This document shows positions 24,821 to 36,869 of a stretch of 64,000 nucleotides of DNA, in pieces. The notes under the pieces were generated by a model that saw nothing but the letters and a program-made list of their open reading frames with translations, was not told the origin of the DNA and searched no databases. The translations under genes were made by a program, and so were the position numbers. Source of the stretch: Clytia hemisphaerica (Eukaryota > Cnidaria > Hydrozoa > Leptothecata > Clytiidae); the NCBI GenBank assembly GCA_902728285.1, contig CACVBU010000726.1:806001-870000 (forward strand), written 5' to 3'. How positions within the stretch are numbered: the first letter of the stretch is position 1; each line of letters begins with the position of its first letter.

Positions 24821-27800
24821 AAAAAAAAAAAAAAAAACCTAATAAACGGGGGGGGGACCTAATTGCTGGGGGGGGTTGAAAATTGTACTTCTGAAACCCA
24901 AAAATAAGGTAAAAATAGGCTAAAATCAGGCTATTTAGAGCAAAATAAGGGGCCTTCTCTTTGACAGCTGAAAATATTTTTAGAGATTAATAAACGGGGG
25001 GGTCCTAATAAGGTCCGGGGGGAGGTTGGCAAATTTTCGAAAAAATTAACAAGCGGGGGGCCGTTTATTTGGAACCTAAGAGTACCTGCGCCGGGTCAAT
25101 GAGATAAAACCAAACACTATAAGCAACTCTTAAGCTTTTCCTAGGAAAGCGAAAGTGGCTTCTGAAGATCTGCTCCGTATTTACCACGGATTGATCCCAG
25201 CGCTTCCTTTATTTTGGAGATATTTTTTCAAAATCAAGCGTTTAACACTTACAATCTAGTGTTTGTGTTGAAAACCACGTGGACTGCACTATTTAACTTA
25301 CAGTCTTTTGGATATATTTCATTGTTGATGGCTCAAACTTATACAACTCAGTATGGATATATTTGTATCCGTCGTTTGTCTTTTCAAAAGTGGCTTTACC
25401 AACCTACCTGTTAAAATCATTAATAATTTAATGGAAAAAACCGAAAGGGAACTCCTACTTTTCCCCAAAGATATTCCTTTTGTTATTGTTATTTGGGTGT
25501 TTAGTTTCCGATGAATGTTGATTTGTTCTTAAATTGAAAAGAAAAAGATTCATGTGGAGCTATTGTCTTTATTGAAACACCCATTAACAACCTCTAAATT
25601 AAACTGAATTAAAGTCTCTAATTAAGTCGCATACCCAGGGCTTTTGCTTTGTTTTTTGGAGACTGGCGAATGAAAAATTAACTCTGGCGGTTTTCAGATT
25701 CCTGGCCGGCGAATTCTTAGCAAGCGCAGTGTATTGATTAGCGTAAATATGTACTTGAGGCGGCGAACCGAACTTTTAGAATTGCAAATTGTAATTTTGT
25801 TTTTCGTGCCTTGGACCGGAAAAAATCGCCGTTTGCCGGGCCTAAATTAAACCCCTGTATTACCGTGTCTTACCAATGTGTTCTACTAATGTAAAACGTT
25901 GATATAGAACTTAACCTTCTTGCTACGTACAAAGGTTTAAAGTACACGCTTTTTTTTTATAAGAATGGTGTAAATCCATTTCATCGTGGATATTCTTAAC
26001 TTTTATGGGAAAATCATCCTAAAATATTCTTACAGCATTCTTAGGTTATGATCCTAATTGACAATCTATAATTTAAAATGGTCTAAAAATGGCATTCTTA
26101 GCTTGAGTAGCAAAATTCTATGATGGTGATATTCTTAGTATATTCTTAATTTTTTGGCCATTTTCATCATGGACATTCTTATAAAGTGTATTCTTATAAA
26201 AAAAAGCGTGTAATTTGAACTACTCAATAATTGGTTGGATATCTTCTTATAACCCTAAGATTCAAGAGACTTTGAAGGTTTTAAAAGATAAAAAAAAGAT
26301 TACGTTTTTACCTAAGTCTACTGCTTCTAACAAAAAGCATGATATAGTTTAATGAATGTTACATTGCTTCCTTGTACTATATTGATTATCGTCTTAGGAT
26401 TTCCAATTTTTAAATAATTAAAAAATATCATATTCAGTAATTGATAAACTAAATGTTTAAAATTAACATTCTAAATTTGTTATCATTTTTCAAGTAATCG
26501 AAACATGGTGATATTTAAGAGGATTTATCAGCCAAAAATTTCGGATGTTCTTGAGTTTTAAACCAAACATGTTCTTAAAATGTTATTGTTTCACAATTCT
26601 TTTGAGTAGTTTTTGGGCAATTTCTTAAGAAATTGGGTGTTTTTGAGATTGCAAAGCCTTAAAATGTTCTTAACTTGTTCTTAATATTTTGGCCATCGAA
26701 GCCTTATGTTCTTGTATAGTTTGTTCTTATAAAAAAGTGTATTGGTATAGGATTTCATTCATCTAAAAGACAATCCAAGTATTTAGTATTGATTGGATGA
26801 TATACTGTAAATGGTTCATGATTTTAAATTTAGATTTTTATTGAAAAGTAGTCAAAAGAACTGAGATTTATTATTTTTTCATGACTTTGATTTTTGATAA
26901 AGATCAGAACTGGAACTTCACATCTGACGATTGCTAGGAGAGCATGAAACTCGGAGTTATGTACAACTTTTAACTTGTCAAGGAAATATATTATGGAAGC
27001 TCTATCTTTGATTTTCTCTGGTATTGAGCACTTTACGCATTAAATTGTTCACCAAACAATTAATTGAGATAAAGATCAGAACTGGCTAAAGTTATGACAT
27101 TTTGAGGAAAAGCCATAGCTTAGTATTTTGTCTTTGTTTTTCAGTTGAGATATATTTAATAGATAAAAATGACCAAATTATTAGATTACAATTAGCAGAA
27201 TAAGCCGGCGGGGAGATTTTTTAGAAATATGTGTTCTTTATCTTCTAGGAGACCACATGTTATGACCTTCCAATTTATTATACATATGATGTGTTCTGAT
27301 TTCTAGGAAACCTTTATCGCACTATTTGTCTCCCTAAACTTATCACGGCCTATCACTACTTTATGATTTGATGTGTTTTAAAATGTAGGAAAAACAGTTT
27401 GCCAACATAAATTGTAAGATATTTTGTTTTTCTCCACGTAAGATGTGTTCCTGAAAAAGATTAAATGTAAAGATTGATGTAAAAGATTACATCAATTTTC
27501 TCTTGATTATACCCCTGTCTCCTTAAAAGATGTGTTCTGGAGCTTTTTAGGGTTACCTAGACAACAAGAACACGTTAGATGACCTTCATTATACCCATGT
27601 CTCGTCAGAACACATCGGAAAAAAGGTCGCCTCGCCGGCTGCTTTAGTATAGTTTTATCATCTTTGTGCCGATTCCTTTTTGAGTCTTCATCCCTTCAAG
27701 AGATGAAGTTCTTTTTCATGGACAGAAAACAGAGTTTAGCTACAACTTGATTTTTTCAGGCCCAGTCTGGCCCAGAAGGAATACCATCTTGAGTGTTATT

Positions 27801-30800
27801 TCTGAGACATTTTGCTTTGATAAAGAAAAATTTGATTGCATTGAAAGAGTTATAACAGATAACTTTTTGCACCTTTTTCTAAAAGAATATTTCAAAATTG
27901 TTCCCGTTCAAAATGCAATAATTTTTTATTTTGGAATCAATAAATTCGCTGAAAAAAGAGAAACTCGAGAAAATTGATAAAGATAAAAGTCAAGGATGGT
28001 TATTTCAATGGTCGGCTCGAAGAAAAAGAATTGTCGAGAGAATTAAATTTCTATCAGCATGATGACCAATTTTTGTTAATTTTTGATTTTTCAAGCTAAA
28101 ATATGAAAAGATGAAAAAGTACAAATAATAATTCTAAAAGCACCGGTAAAATGGGATTTGTCAGCATCTTTTATTTGCTCTTCAAAACCATTACTTCGAT
28201 ACAATGCTCAGCAACAAACTACACTAACAACAGTAGCCAGCAGTATAACTCCAACGAATTCAAACCTATCAAATTGATTTACTGGCAAGTCAAACCGTTC
28301 TTTTACTTCAACGATGAAACTAATAAAATGGATGGTATATATCATATCATCTTTGAAAAAGGAGTTGAATATTGTTCAGATGGCAAAAACCCAATCTTAG
28401 AATATACCCTAGATGTTGGATCCAGAAGCAGTTTAGACGATTTGATCCGCTCAAACGTAACTTACGGTGAAGGGATACTGAAAGATATCGACCCAACAGA
28501 CTCGGTTATGTGGGGTCCTTATGATATGGAGATTGGGAAGATCGGAGCTCAACATTACTTAGATCGTAATCTAAGTCATTTGAATCTAGCTATTGATGAT
28601 GGTATTGTTGTGATTCTACCACGATGGAGAATTGCTCTCACCAACAAAGTTATGAATGCTGTGTTACAAATTGGACAGATTCTACTTCTATGTCTTGTAT
28701 TCTCGGCTTTTTTTGGCGCACTTTTCACCATTGTTGAACTTCTTACCGGTGAAAATGGACAAGAGGTCTCTCTCTTAGAGCCGTTTAATGGTATTTATTG
28801 GGGCTTTGTTACTATGACAACTGTTGGTTATGGAGATGTCGTTCCCAGGACACCTTTAGGTAAACTGGTCACCATTGTATGGATGATAGGTGCGCTTATT
28901 ACGTCATCAGTTCTAACGGCTACTTTTACTGATGTTGTGAACGGAACAAATTTGTTGAATATTCAAAATCAGAGGGTAGCTGTTATCAAACATTCTCACG
29001 AAGAGTTTTACGTGAAACGTGACTACACCGCTGAGCCGGTTTTATTTGAAACGTATATTGACGCCGTCGAGGCAGTACGGAATGAGTCTGTTTACGCTGC
29101 TGTTTTGCCGTATGACGTAGCTGCGTGGATGACGGATGAAATATATGGTAAAAGTGACTCAGATGAACTTTTAGTAGATGATCATTTAAGTATTGTGGAA
29201 AAACTTCATGGTAAAGTGCCATTTTCTATGATGGCTAATAGGAAGAATGATGATTTATATGACTGCATGTTCCGAAAATATCGGTACGATATTGTTGATC
29301 TTACCATCAGCGTATTACACCGTACGGTTGATCTACAAAATACGTATTACGGGGACATACACGTCGTGTTTACGCGTGCTCCGCTTGTTATAGCTATATC
29401 GGGCGTTACTGCTGGCCTATTGGGCGCCGCCATCGCTGTTACCATAGTTAAATGGAGGATGCAACGCAGAACAAAGGCTAGTTTAGGCTCTAGTTTACCT
29501 CAAAATAGCCTGGAGAATCAGAGAGAAGAAATCGATGAGCAATTTGAGAAATTATTTCTTTTGGTTAAGAGATATGAGTATTCTGTGAAGGAATATAAGA
29601 CGGTGACAATGTATGGTAGCAATGGTATTAACAATCCTTTAAATAACAGTACAAACAATGGTTTCGTGATCGATGAAACAAAATTCACTAACAATCCACT
29701 CTATTAGAGGTTACTGATCACAGATATTTTATATGAAACACTAGATAAAGCTACTTTATATTTCCCAAGCGAGGGCAGTTGAACAAAATAATCCGCCATC
29801 TTTACTGAAAAAAGACTGCAGTTCGGTACTTTTATTTTGTTCAATCAAAGCAAACAACTGATATGGTGTTATCCAAGTGAGGACGTAAAAGATAAAATTA
29901 CTAGTACCGAACTGTGGTCTACATTTTAAACAACTGTGCATTTTTCGCCTCCGCTAGGGAGTCCGCTATCAAGTCTAGGATAGAGGATCGATGAAAAAAA
30001 TTTGTGTCGAGGATCCTCTTAATATGAGATATCTATACTTATCTATTTTAAAAGAATACATACAGAATTTGAATATTTGTATATAATGTTTTACACGAAA
30101 ACAAACTTACATAAACTACCATTTATCCTACACTACCGAAAATATGTTTTGATCAGCGTATCAGACACAATCACAATGGTACAATGTGACAACATCTGAA
30201 AAACAGAACCAGGTGTAGATGAAATAGAGTCGTTCTCCATTTTGGTCTCGAATTTCTTTTTGATTCCTTGATATTATTCATTCGGGTGAAAAAAAGCCGA
30301 TGCAAGAGCTCACCACGCTATCACAAATAGCTATATACTTCTGGACCTTAATTCAGCACCGTAAAAAGGGCCGATAATGTACTTTTTCCAACGTCTCGTT
30401 CTAGCCCAATTTACAACTTATTGGTCATATCGCATAAGTAAGGTTTTAATCCATCCAAGTCCCCTCCGATTTCTTCTTTAGCAATTTCATTATACTCATT
30501 GATCAACGATGAAATTTTCCACAAACAATCTTCAATGTTCTCTTTCCTTTGTTTCTCCCTATCCAATAAGCCGTGTTTCTTATTATGACGTAGTAAAAAT
30601 ATAACAACACCAATTAACAATCCAGTCACGGCTGATACACATTGCACTATCGAGTTATGAAGAAAAACCTCATATAGATATCCATAATAAGTCGTTTCGA
30701 TCTTGATATGGCGTTTGTAAACTTGTTCACTCGTAGTCACGACTTCATATTTATAGGTTAACAGCATACACTCCAATAGCGCTTGACTCCCTGGAAAGGG

Positions 30801-33800
30801 GTCCTTCCCTATAAATATGGGGAACGGTACGTTGCCGCCTATGGTCTCGACAATCGATAAGGGTAACTCATCATGCCTACCTCGTATATCTTCTTGCATC
30901 CAAGCCGCCACATCATAAGGCATCACTGCAGCATAAACATCTTCATCCCGCACAGCTTGTACTACTTTCTCAAACGAATCGTAAAGCACTGGATAAGCAA
31001 AATAGTCGCGTTCAACAAAATATTCCTCGTGTGAATCTCTCACAACGGCCACTTTATGTCCTTCGATTCCAAGCCCCTCGACTCCAGTGACAACATTGGT
31101 TAATGTTGCGGTCATTACAGCTGCAACCATCAACCCCATAAACATCCAAACAACTGAGATGATTTTTCCAATCCGTGAGACAGGTGTTACGTCACCGTAG
31201 CCAACTGTTGTCATGGTGACAAAAGACCAATAGAGACCAGTCCAGGGCCCCACAATGGATTTGAAATGTGGGTTCACGTTTCGTTCGCAGATCCACATTA
31301 ACATACCAAAGAGTAAGCACAAGATGAACGAAATAACAATTATCAAGTTACAATATGTAATCCCACGTAAAATTTTATTAGGTAAAGAAATACGATATCG
31401 CGGTTGAATCACCACTAATTTGTCACTTGTTGCTAAGTTTAGCATAGTTAAGTTACGTCGTAAGAAATGGTCGGGTCGAATCTTCCCGATATTCTGATCA
31501 TAAGGTCCCCAAAGTACCGCTTTCTCCGATGTTATTTCCCGCATTTGTCCGGTGCCGTAAGAAAGGTTCGACCGCATGACCCGATCTAATTTATCTCTTG
31601 ATCCGAAATCTAGTTTATAGTCAATCAATGGATTTTTAAATGAAGGTGTACAATATTCGGCACCTTTGCGGAAAATTAACGGATAAATTCCTTCCATTCG
31701 GTGTGCTTTCTCGTCCCAGAAAATATACGGTTTGATTTGCCAGTAAATAGCTTGTAATTGTTTCCCATGATGTTTATTATGATGTGTTGATATTACGGAG
31801 GTAAGAGTGTAGAATGGCATTAAGGAGATAATAATAAATGGTATTCCAATGTGTAATTTCATTTTGGATATTCCAATTTTAGATATTGTATAAAATTGAT
31901 GATGTTTTTCTCGTGTTGAATGATCTTTGTACCGTGATACAGCTTTTGACTCTTACAAAAAGTCAAAAAATCTAAAGATCTTTCACCTCAACCAATCAAC
32001 TAAACCATTCATGATATCCTTGTGTTCATCCGTATGGTTTCGGTGTTGGTCTCCCCAATTTTACATGTTTTTTTTTTAGTCTCAAATGGAATAACTTTCC
32101 TCCGAATGGTCTAAAAATAAAATAAAAGTAATCAAAATATTTATAAATTAATCCTTTGTTTTTAAACGATCTTACTGCTTTGTTATTCAATCAATAATTT
32201 AATTTACCAAAATTTTTAATGAATTCCCCTTGAGTTTTCAATATTTTTATTTTGATTTCAAGGGGCCTTCGAATGGCTTCTGTCGCCAGATCTTGAATTT
32301 TAATTGCAATGGCATTTTTATGTAAGCTCTTGAGGATATGTGATGTTTAAACGCCGATATTTTCGCTTTGCGACGTACCGGAAAATGAAAACCGAAAAAG
32401 CTGAAGCAACAAATTCTCAGCTATTTTCGGATATTTCCAATAGATCTCATCGGAGTTTTTGATTTTTCTAAAAAAGGGATGCATTGTGGGATTGTTTCGG
32501 GAGTATTACAATAGAAATCTCTTAGGAATTCCTTGATGGAATTATATTGTAATAATCCCGAAACAATCCCACAATGCATCGTTTTTTTAGAAAAATCAGA
32601 AACTCCGATAAGATCTATTGAAATTAGCTGTCAAAGTTCTTGCGCTTATAAATCTCAATTTTTCAATCAAAGCGAAATAACTCAAAGAGCCCAAAAGATG
32701 AAAAATATCCAGTAGATCTAAGCCACGACCCCCTTTCATTAAATATCCCAGCATCCCCCAAATAAATTAAAGTTTGGAAAATTTCAAAACAAAAATTTTC
32801 ACTTTATAAAAGTTATAAAATAACGTACCAAATTTGATTTCTTTGGACTTTCCAAATTTGCTAAAAACTTGATTTTATTGAGGTTTGAAAGCGATTATCC
32901 AGGCTTTCTTGATAGATACGAAATAAAAACTCTCGAAATCAAGTATATTAAAGTTTTATGACGTAGCCCAGCTTGAGTATCCTTTGAAGAAGGAAAAAGA
33001 AACTTTTACAGGTCTTCATTAGAGATCTGGGTCAAGAATAAGTAAATAGATCTTTTTAAATTTTTTTGACGGTTCTATTTCAACTCTGTTTCTAATGAAT
33101 CCCTTTTAAAACTGAAATATATTTCGATAAAGATTTTTGATTTTTAATGTGTAGTTTTTCATGAATTATTTCACGTTTTTTTTTAAATAATTTTGAAATT
33201 TCCAATTTTTCACTACCGCAGTTGCCCATTAGGAAATTAAGTCAAAAGAGAGATTTCCCTTTATTTGAGTAGTATCTCTCTTGCGGGATTGACAGAGATA
33301 TGCTTTGGGATTAATAACCCTGAGGTTCATTGAAGACATTTCAGAATAGCCCGAGCGTAGTGAGGCTTAATGGACTACTGTTTCCATCGACCGCGTTGTC
33401 TTTTACGCTCGGTCAAATTTCCTAAAACCATCCACAAAATACGAGGTCTCTTGTGCGATTTTAAGTTCTGTTTTTGAAAAATTCCCTCAAGTCTACATCT
33501 TCGTTGATGGAAATGGACCGTCAACCATATCTGACATTTCCTGACCCCAAAAATTTGACGAAATTTCAAAGTCAATAAAACCCGAAACCAGTTAAACCAA
33601 TTGAAAGCTCTCGAAAAACGAGTTAGAGGACTTTTAAGTGAATAAAGTCTATTTCCAAACGTAACTCGAGAAAATTAACTTAAAAATTGCAATTTTACGG
33701 GTCAGATGTCACGGGTTCTAAGGAGAGTTCCTACTAAGAGAGAAAAATATTTCGGTTAGACCCACAAATACGCGAAAACGAGTGCTCAGGTTCAGGTCTC

Positions 33801-36730
33801 TCGCTGCAAAGTCCATGACGCAGTCTAGTGGAATTATGTAACCCAAAGCTTCTAGATAACGAAGAAGACCTTCAGAGCGTTAGCAAAGAATTTCTACAGC
33901 GAGTACCAGATAACCGTTAATTACGCGGAGTGTGCTACCAAATCTAACTTAAGAATTTTTGTTCGCGTCCTCCTGACCGCACGGCCGATGGAATCAACCT
34001 CGTGTTAAAAGAAAAGCAGTTAGCTCTCTTTTATAGTTTTCAAAATGTTTTAGAAATGAACATTAAATTTTGGTATTTTTACGGCTACATATCGAATGTC
34101 AGTCTACCATTTTACCTAAAAGAAGATTAAGAGTTAATTTTCTGTAAGTTGAGTAAAAAATCTCCTGAAGACGGTAACACTATACACTTTTTTTCTCTCA
34201 TAAAAACAATTCTTTAAGAACAATGAGCCTCAAAATTGCCAAAAAATAAGAACAATTTAAGAACAATACTGAGCCTGGAATTACTCAATTTCAAGCAATT
34301 TTAGGGGTCAAATTAGTAATAATTGAGTATAGTCCTAAAATACTTGAATTACACCCTATAAATAAGAAAATGATAAAAACAATTTGAGGCTCAAAAGTGC
34401 CAAAAAAATAAGAAGAAGCCGAGCTTCATCAAAGATGCTGGTTCTTATAAAAAAGAGAGTGTATGCCAGTTATACTCGTCTTCAGAACTCTTGATTCATT
34501 CAGATTTCTTTTAGCTCCATAACAAAACTCTACCTTATTGAAACTAATTTTTGCGGGAATTAATTTTAGCATTTTTCGCGGTATTTTGGCAAAACCGTGA
34601 AAATTTGAACCTGCCAAATACAGTTTTTTTCCATTTTTATCGAAAAATTTGAAAAATCCATAGGAAAATTAAAGAAATTTGTCCAAGAAAGGGCAAAACC
34701 GCATAAATTAAAACCCGCGAAATGCAATTTTTATTTTCGACCGCAAATATTAGTTACCGCAAAAATTAGTTCAAATAAGGTAGCCGCTCATTCTGACAAG
34801 AGAACATTTGCACCACTCCTGAATTACTTTTACACTGAACAGATAGTAAAATCTTCTGACTAGATAGCAAAAATATTTTTAGCGATATTGTTTTTAAAAC
34901 CCAGTGGGTTGATTCAAAACAATTCTGGAAAGTTTATTTGAGTTATGTAATAGGGCCACCAAAGGCACTTTGCTAATCAACGTTACATAATTAAGTTGCT
35001 ATTTTGAAAACTAACTGCAGATGACATTCTATTTGCCCGTCCCTTTAAGGATATTACAACTAGCATATGCTCTAGGTCAAATTTCCTGTTGTTTTTCTTC
35101 CTCCATCGTTATAAAATATAATTTTAAATTTTTTATGAAAATCCAGAAATTTTATTTTCTTTGTAAAAAATTATTCGCCATATCTGGGAAAAATGTTTGA
35201 AAGCCCGTTTTAGTTTCTTTTGAACTTTTCATCCTATTACTCTAGAAATATGATGTTTGTCTTTTCTAGTCTTATTTTTACCCCCCCCCCCCCCAATATT
35301 GAGAAATCTAATTTTAGAAGTTCAAACCCTCTTGGGTCGGAATTTCTAGGTAAGCCCTTGGATTTTCGCCTACCTTTAAGAGACCTTTCGTAGATTTTTT
35401 ACGAAATTTAACAGGGTTCCTTAGATTTTCCAGTTTTTGTTTCATGGTACCAACCATCGATTTGAAAGCTCGAAGGGCTAGAGTAGAGTCTCTAACCTTT
35501 GTCAGGCAAGAAAAAGTGAAGCCACTTATTTTCCATCCAGAACACGGGGCAATCATGACGACGGATTGTATCTAGCGGTTCCTTTGTTTTTAAGGACTGC
35601 ATTTTTTGAAATCTAGCGATAGATTTTACTTTCAATACGGCGTTTGTGTAAAAATCACGCGCGGGCGTTCTGGATGGGAAATTAAGTATTTTCATTTCCC
35701 ACCCAAAAGTGTCTACTCTAGCCCTTTTGGGGCTTTAAACTCAATGGTACTAACCCCGCCCCCAGGGTGGAAAATTGCTGCAAATGAAAATAAGATTTTA
35801 AGTATTCAGAAAACACTCCCTTCTAATCATTCCATCCCAGATTACAAAACCGTTAAATTTATCGTCTAACTTTATATACATACTATAACTTCGTTACAAA
35901 GAAAACATTTATTGAATTCAAAGTCGTGCTGCTCGTTAAAACTGAATTTAAATGAAAAGCTCATCTTGGGAGATTTTCCTGGTTTATAACGTGTTTCAGA
36001 TGCCACCTGCTATTGGTTGTATTAAAATTCCCAAGTGGCTTGCTATCAATAATGATGAAATACAAACTTCCTTCTTTAAAACAGAATTTAGAGATTTTCC
36101 CTATTTATGACGTTAGAACTTTATGCCTCCTATTGATTGTTCCATGATATTCCTTCGCTTGATGAAAAAAACTTTAATATATAAAAACAAGCAATAAACT
36201 GATTAATCCAATATCACACAAGATTTTAACTATAAATATTATTTGCTCATAGATTTCTACTCTACTGTTTCATATCCATCTTTCATATTTTCAGTTCAAC
36301 TTTTTCGTCTTTCTTGCCTGGCTATTGAATTTGACAATAACATAATACAAGTTTTTAAGATAATACAAATAGACAATAAGTTTATGCAAATTTTTTCCCC
36401 TAATTCTTCCCTTGCCTTGCATGTCAAATATTCCCACAGTATTTGGCTTGCGATGACTAGTCACTTTATAAAGATTCTATAAAATTATTCGCAATAAATA
36501 AAGGACTCACTATGACAACTTTACGTCATATTTCTCCTTGTGAAAACTATAGGGAGAAATTTTACCTGAATGATTTTTATTGTAGCCCTAACGAACCCTA
36601 TCTGAAACTCCTGGAGCCTCTGTCTAGACTGTATTCGTCACAAATAATATGATATAGAATTGAAGAAAAAAACAGCTAACTCGTTACTTGTCAAGGAAAA
36701 CAAGGAAGAAAATCCTATATAACAAATAGT

Positions 36731-36824
<94 letters not shown>

Positions 36825-36834
36825 GTTTTTAATT

Positions 36835-36869
<35 letters not shown>

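Larger units (their letters stand above)
23490..28150. other. Intergenic region between channel genes D and E
   Basis: 4.7 kb. Holds the TGAA microsatellite, one CCCGGG-family copy, an element with TTCCAAATAAACGG ends, two A+T-rich TTCTTATAAAAA copies and an inverted-repeat element at 27203-27636. No ORF I would defend. Confidence 0.55.

Noticed and set aside
27747-27977. 76-codon ORF upstream of channel E
   Set aside because: No recognisable motif and no sign of an upstream exon that belongs to gene E, whose own ATG and signal peptide are good.
10982-31862. Bacterial contamination as source of the channel genes
   Set aside because: They sit between exons of one collagen gene, have animal-like start contexts and signal peptides, one has a GT-AG intron, and base composition matches the surroundings.
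10982-31862. Ordinary Kv or two-pore K+ channels
   Set aside because: The single pore loop lies between two halves of a bilobed binding domain, with a third membrane segment after it; Kv and two-pore channels have neither.
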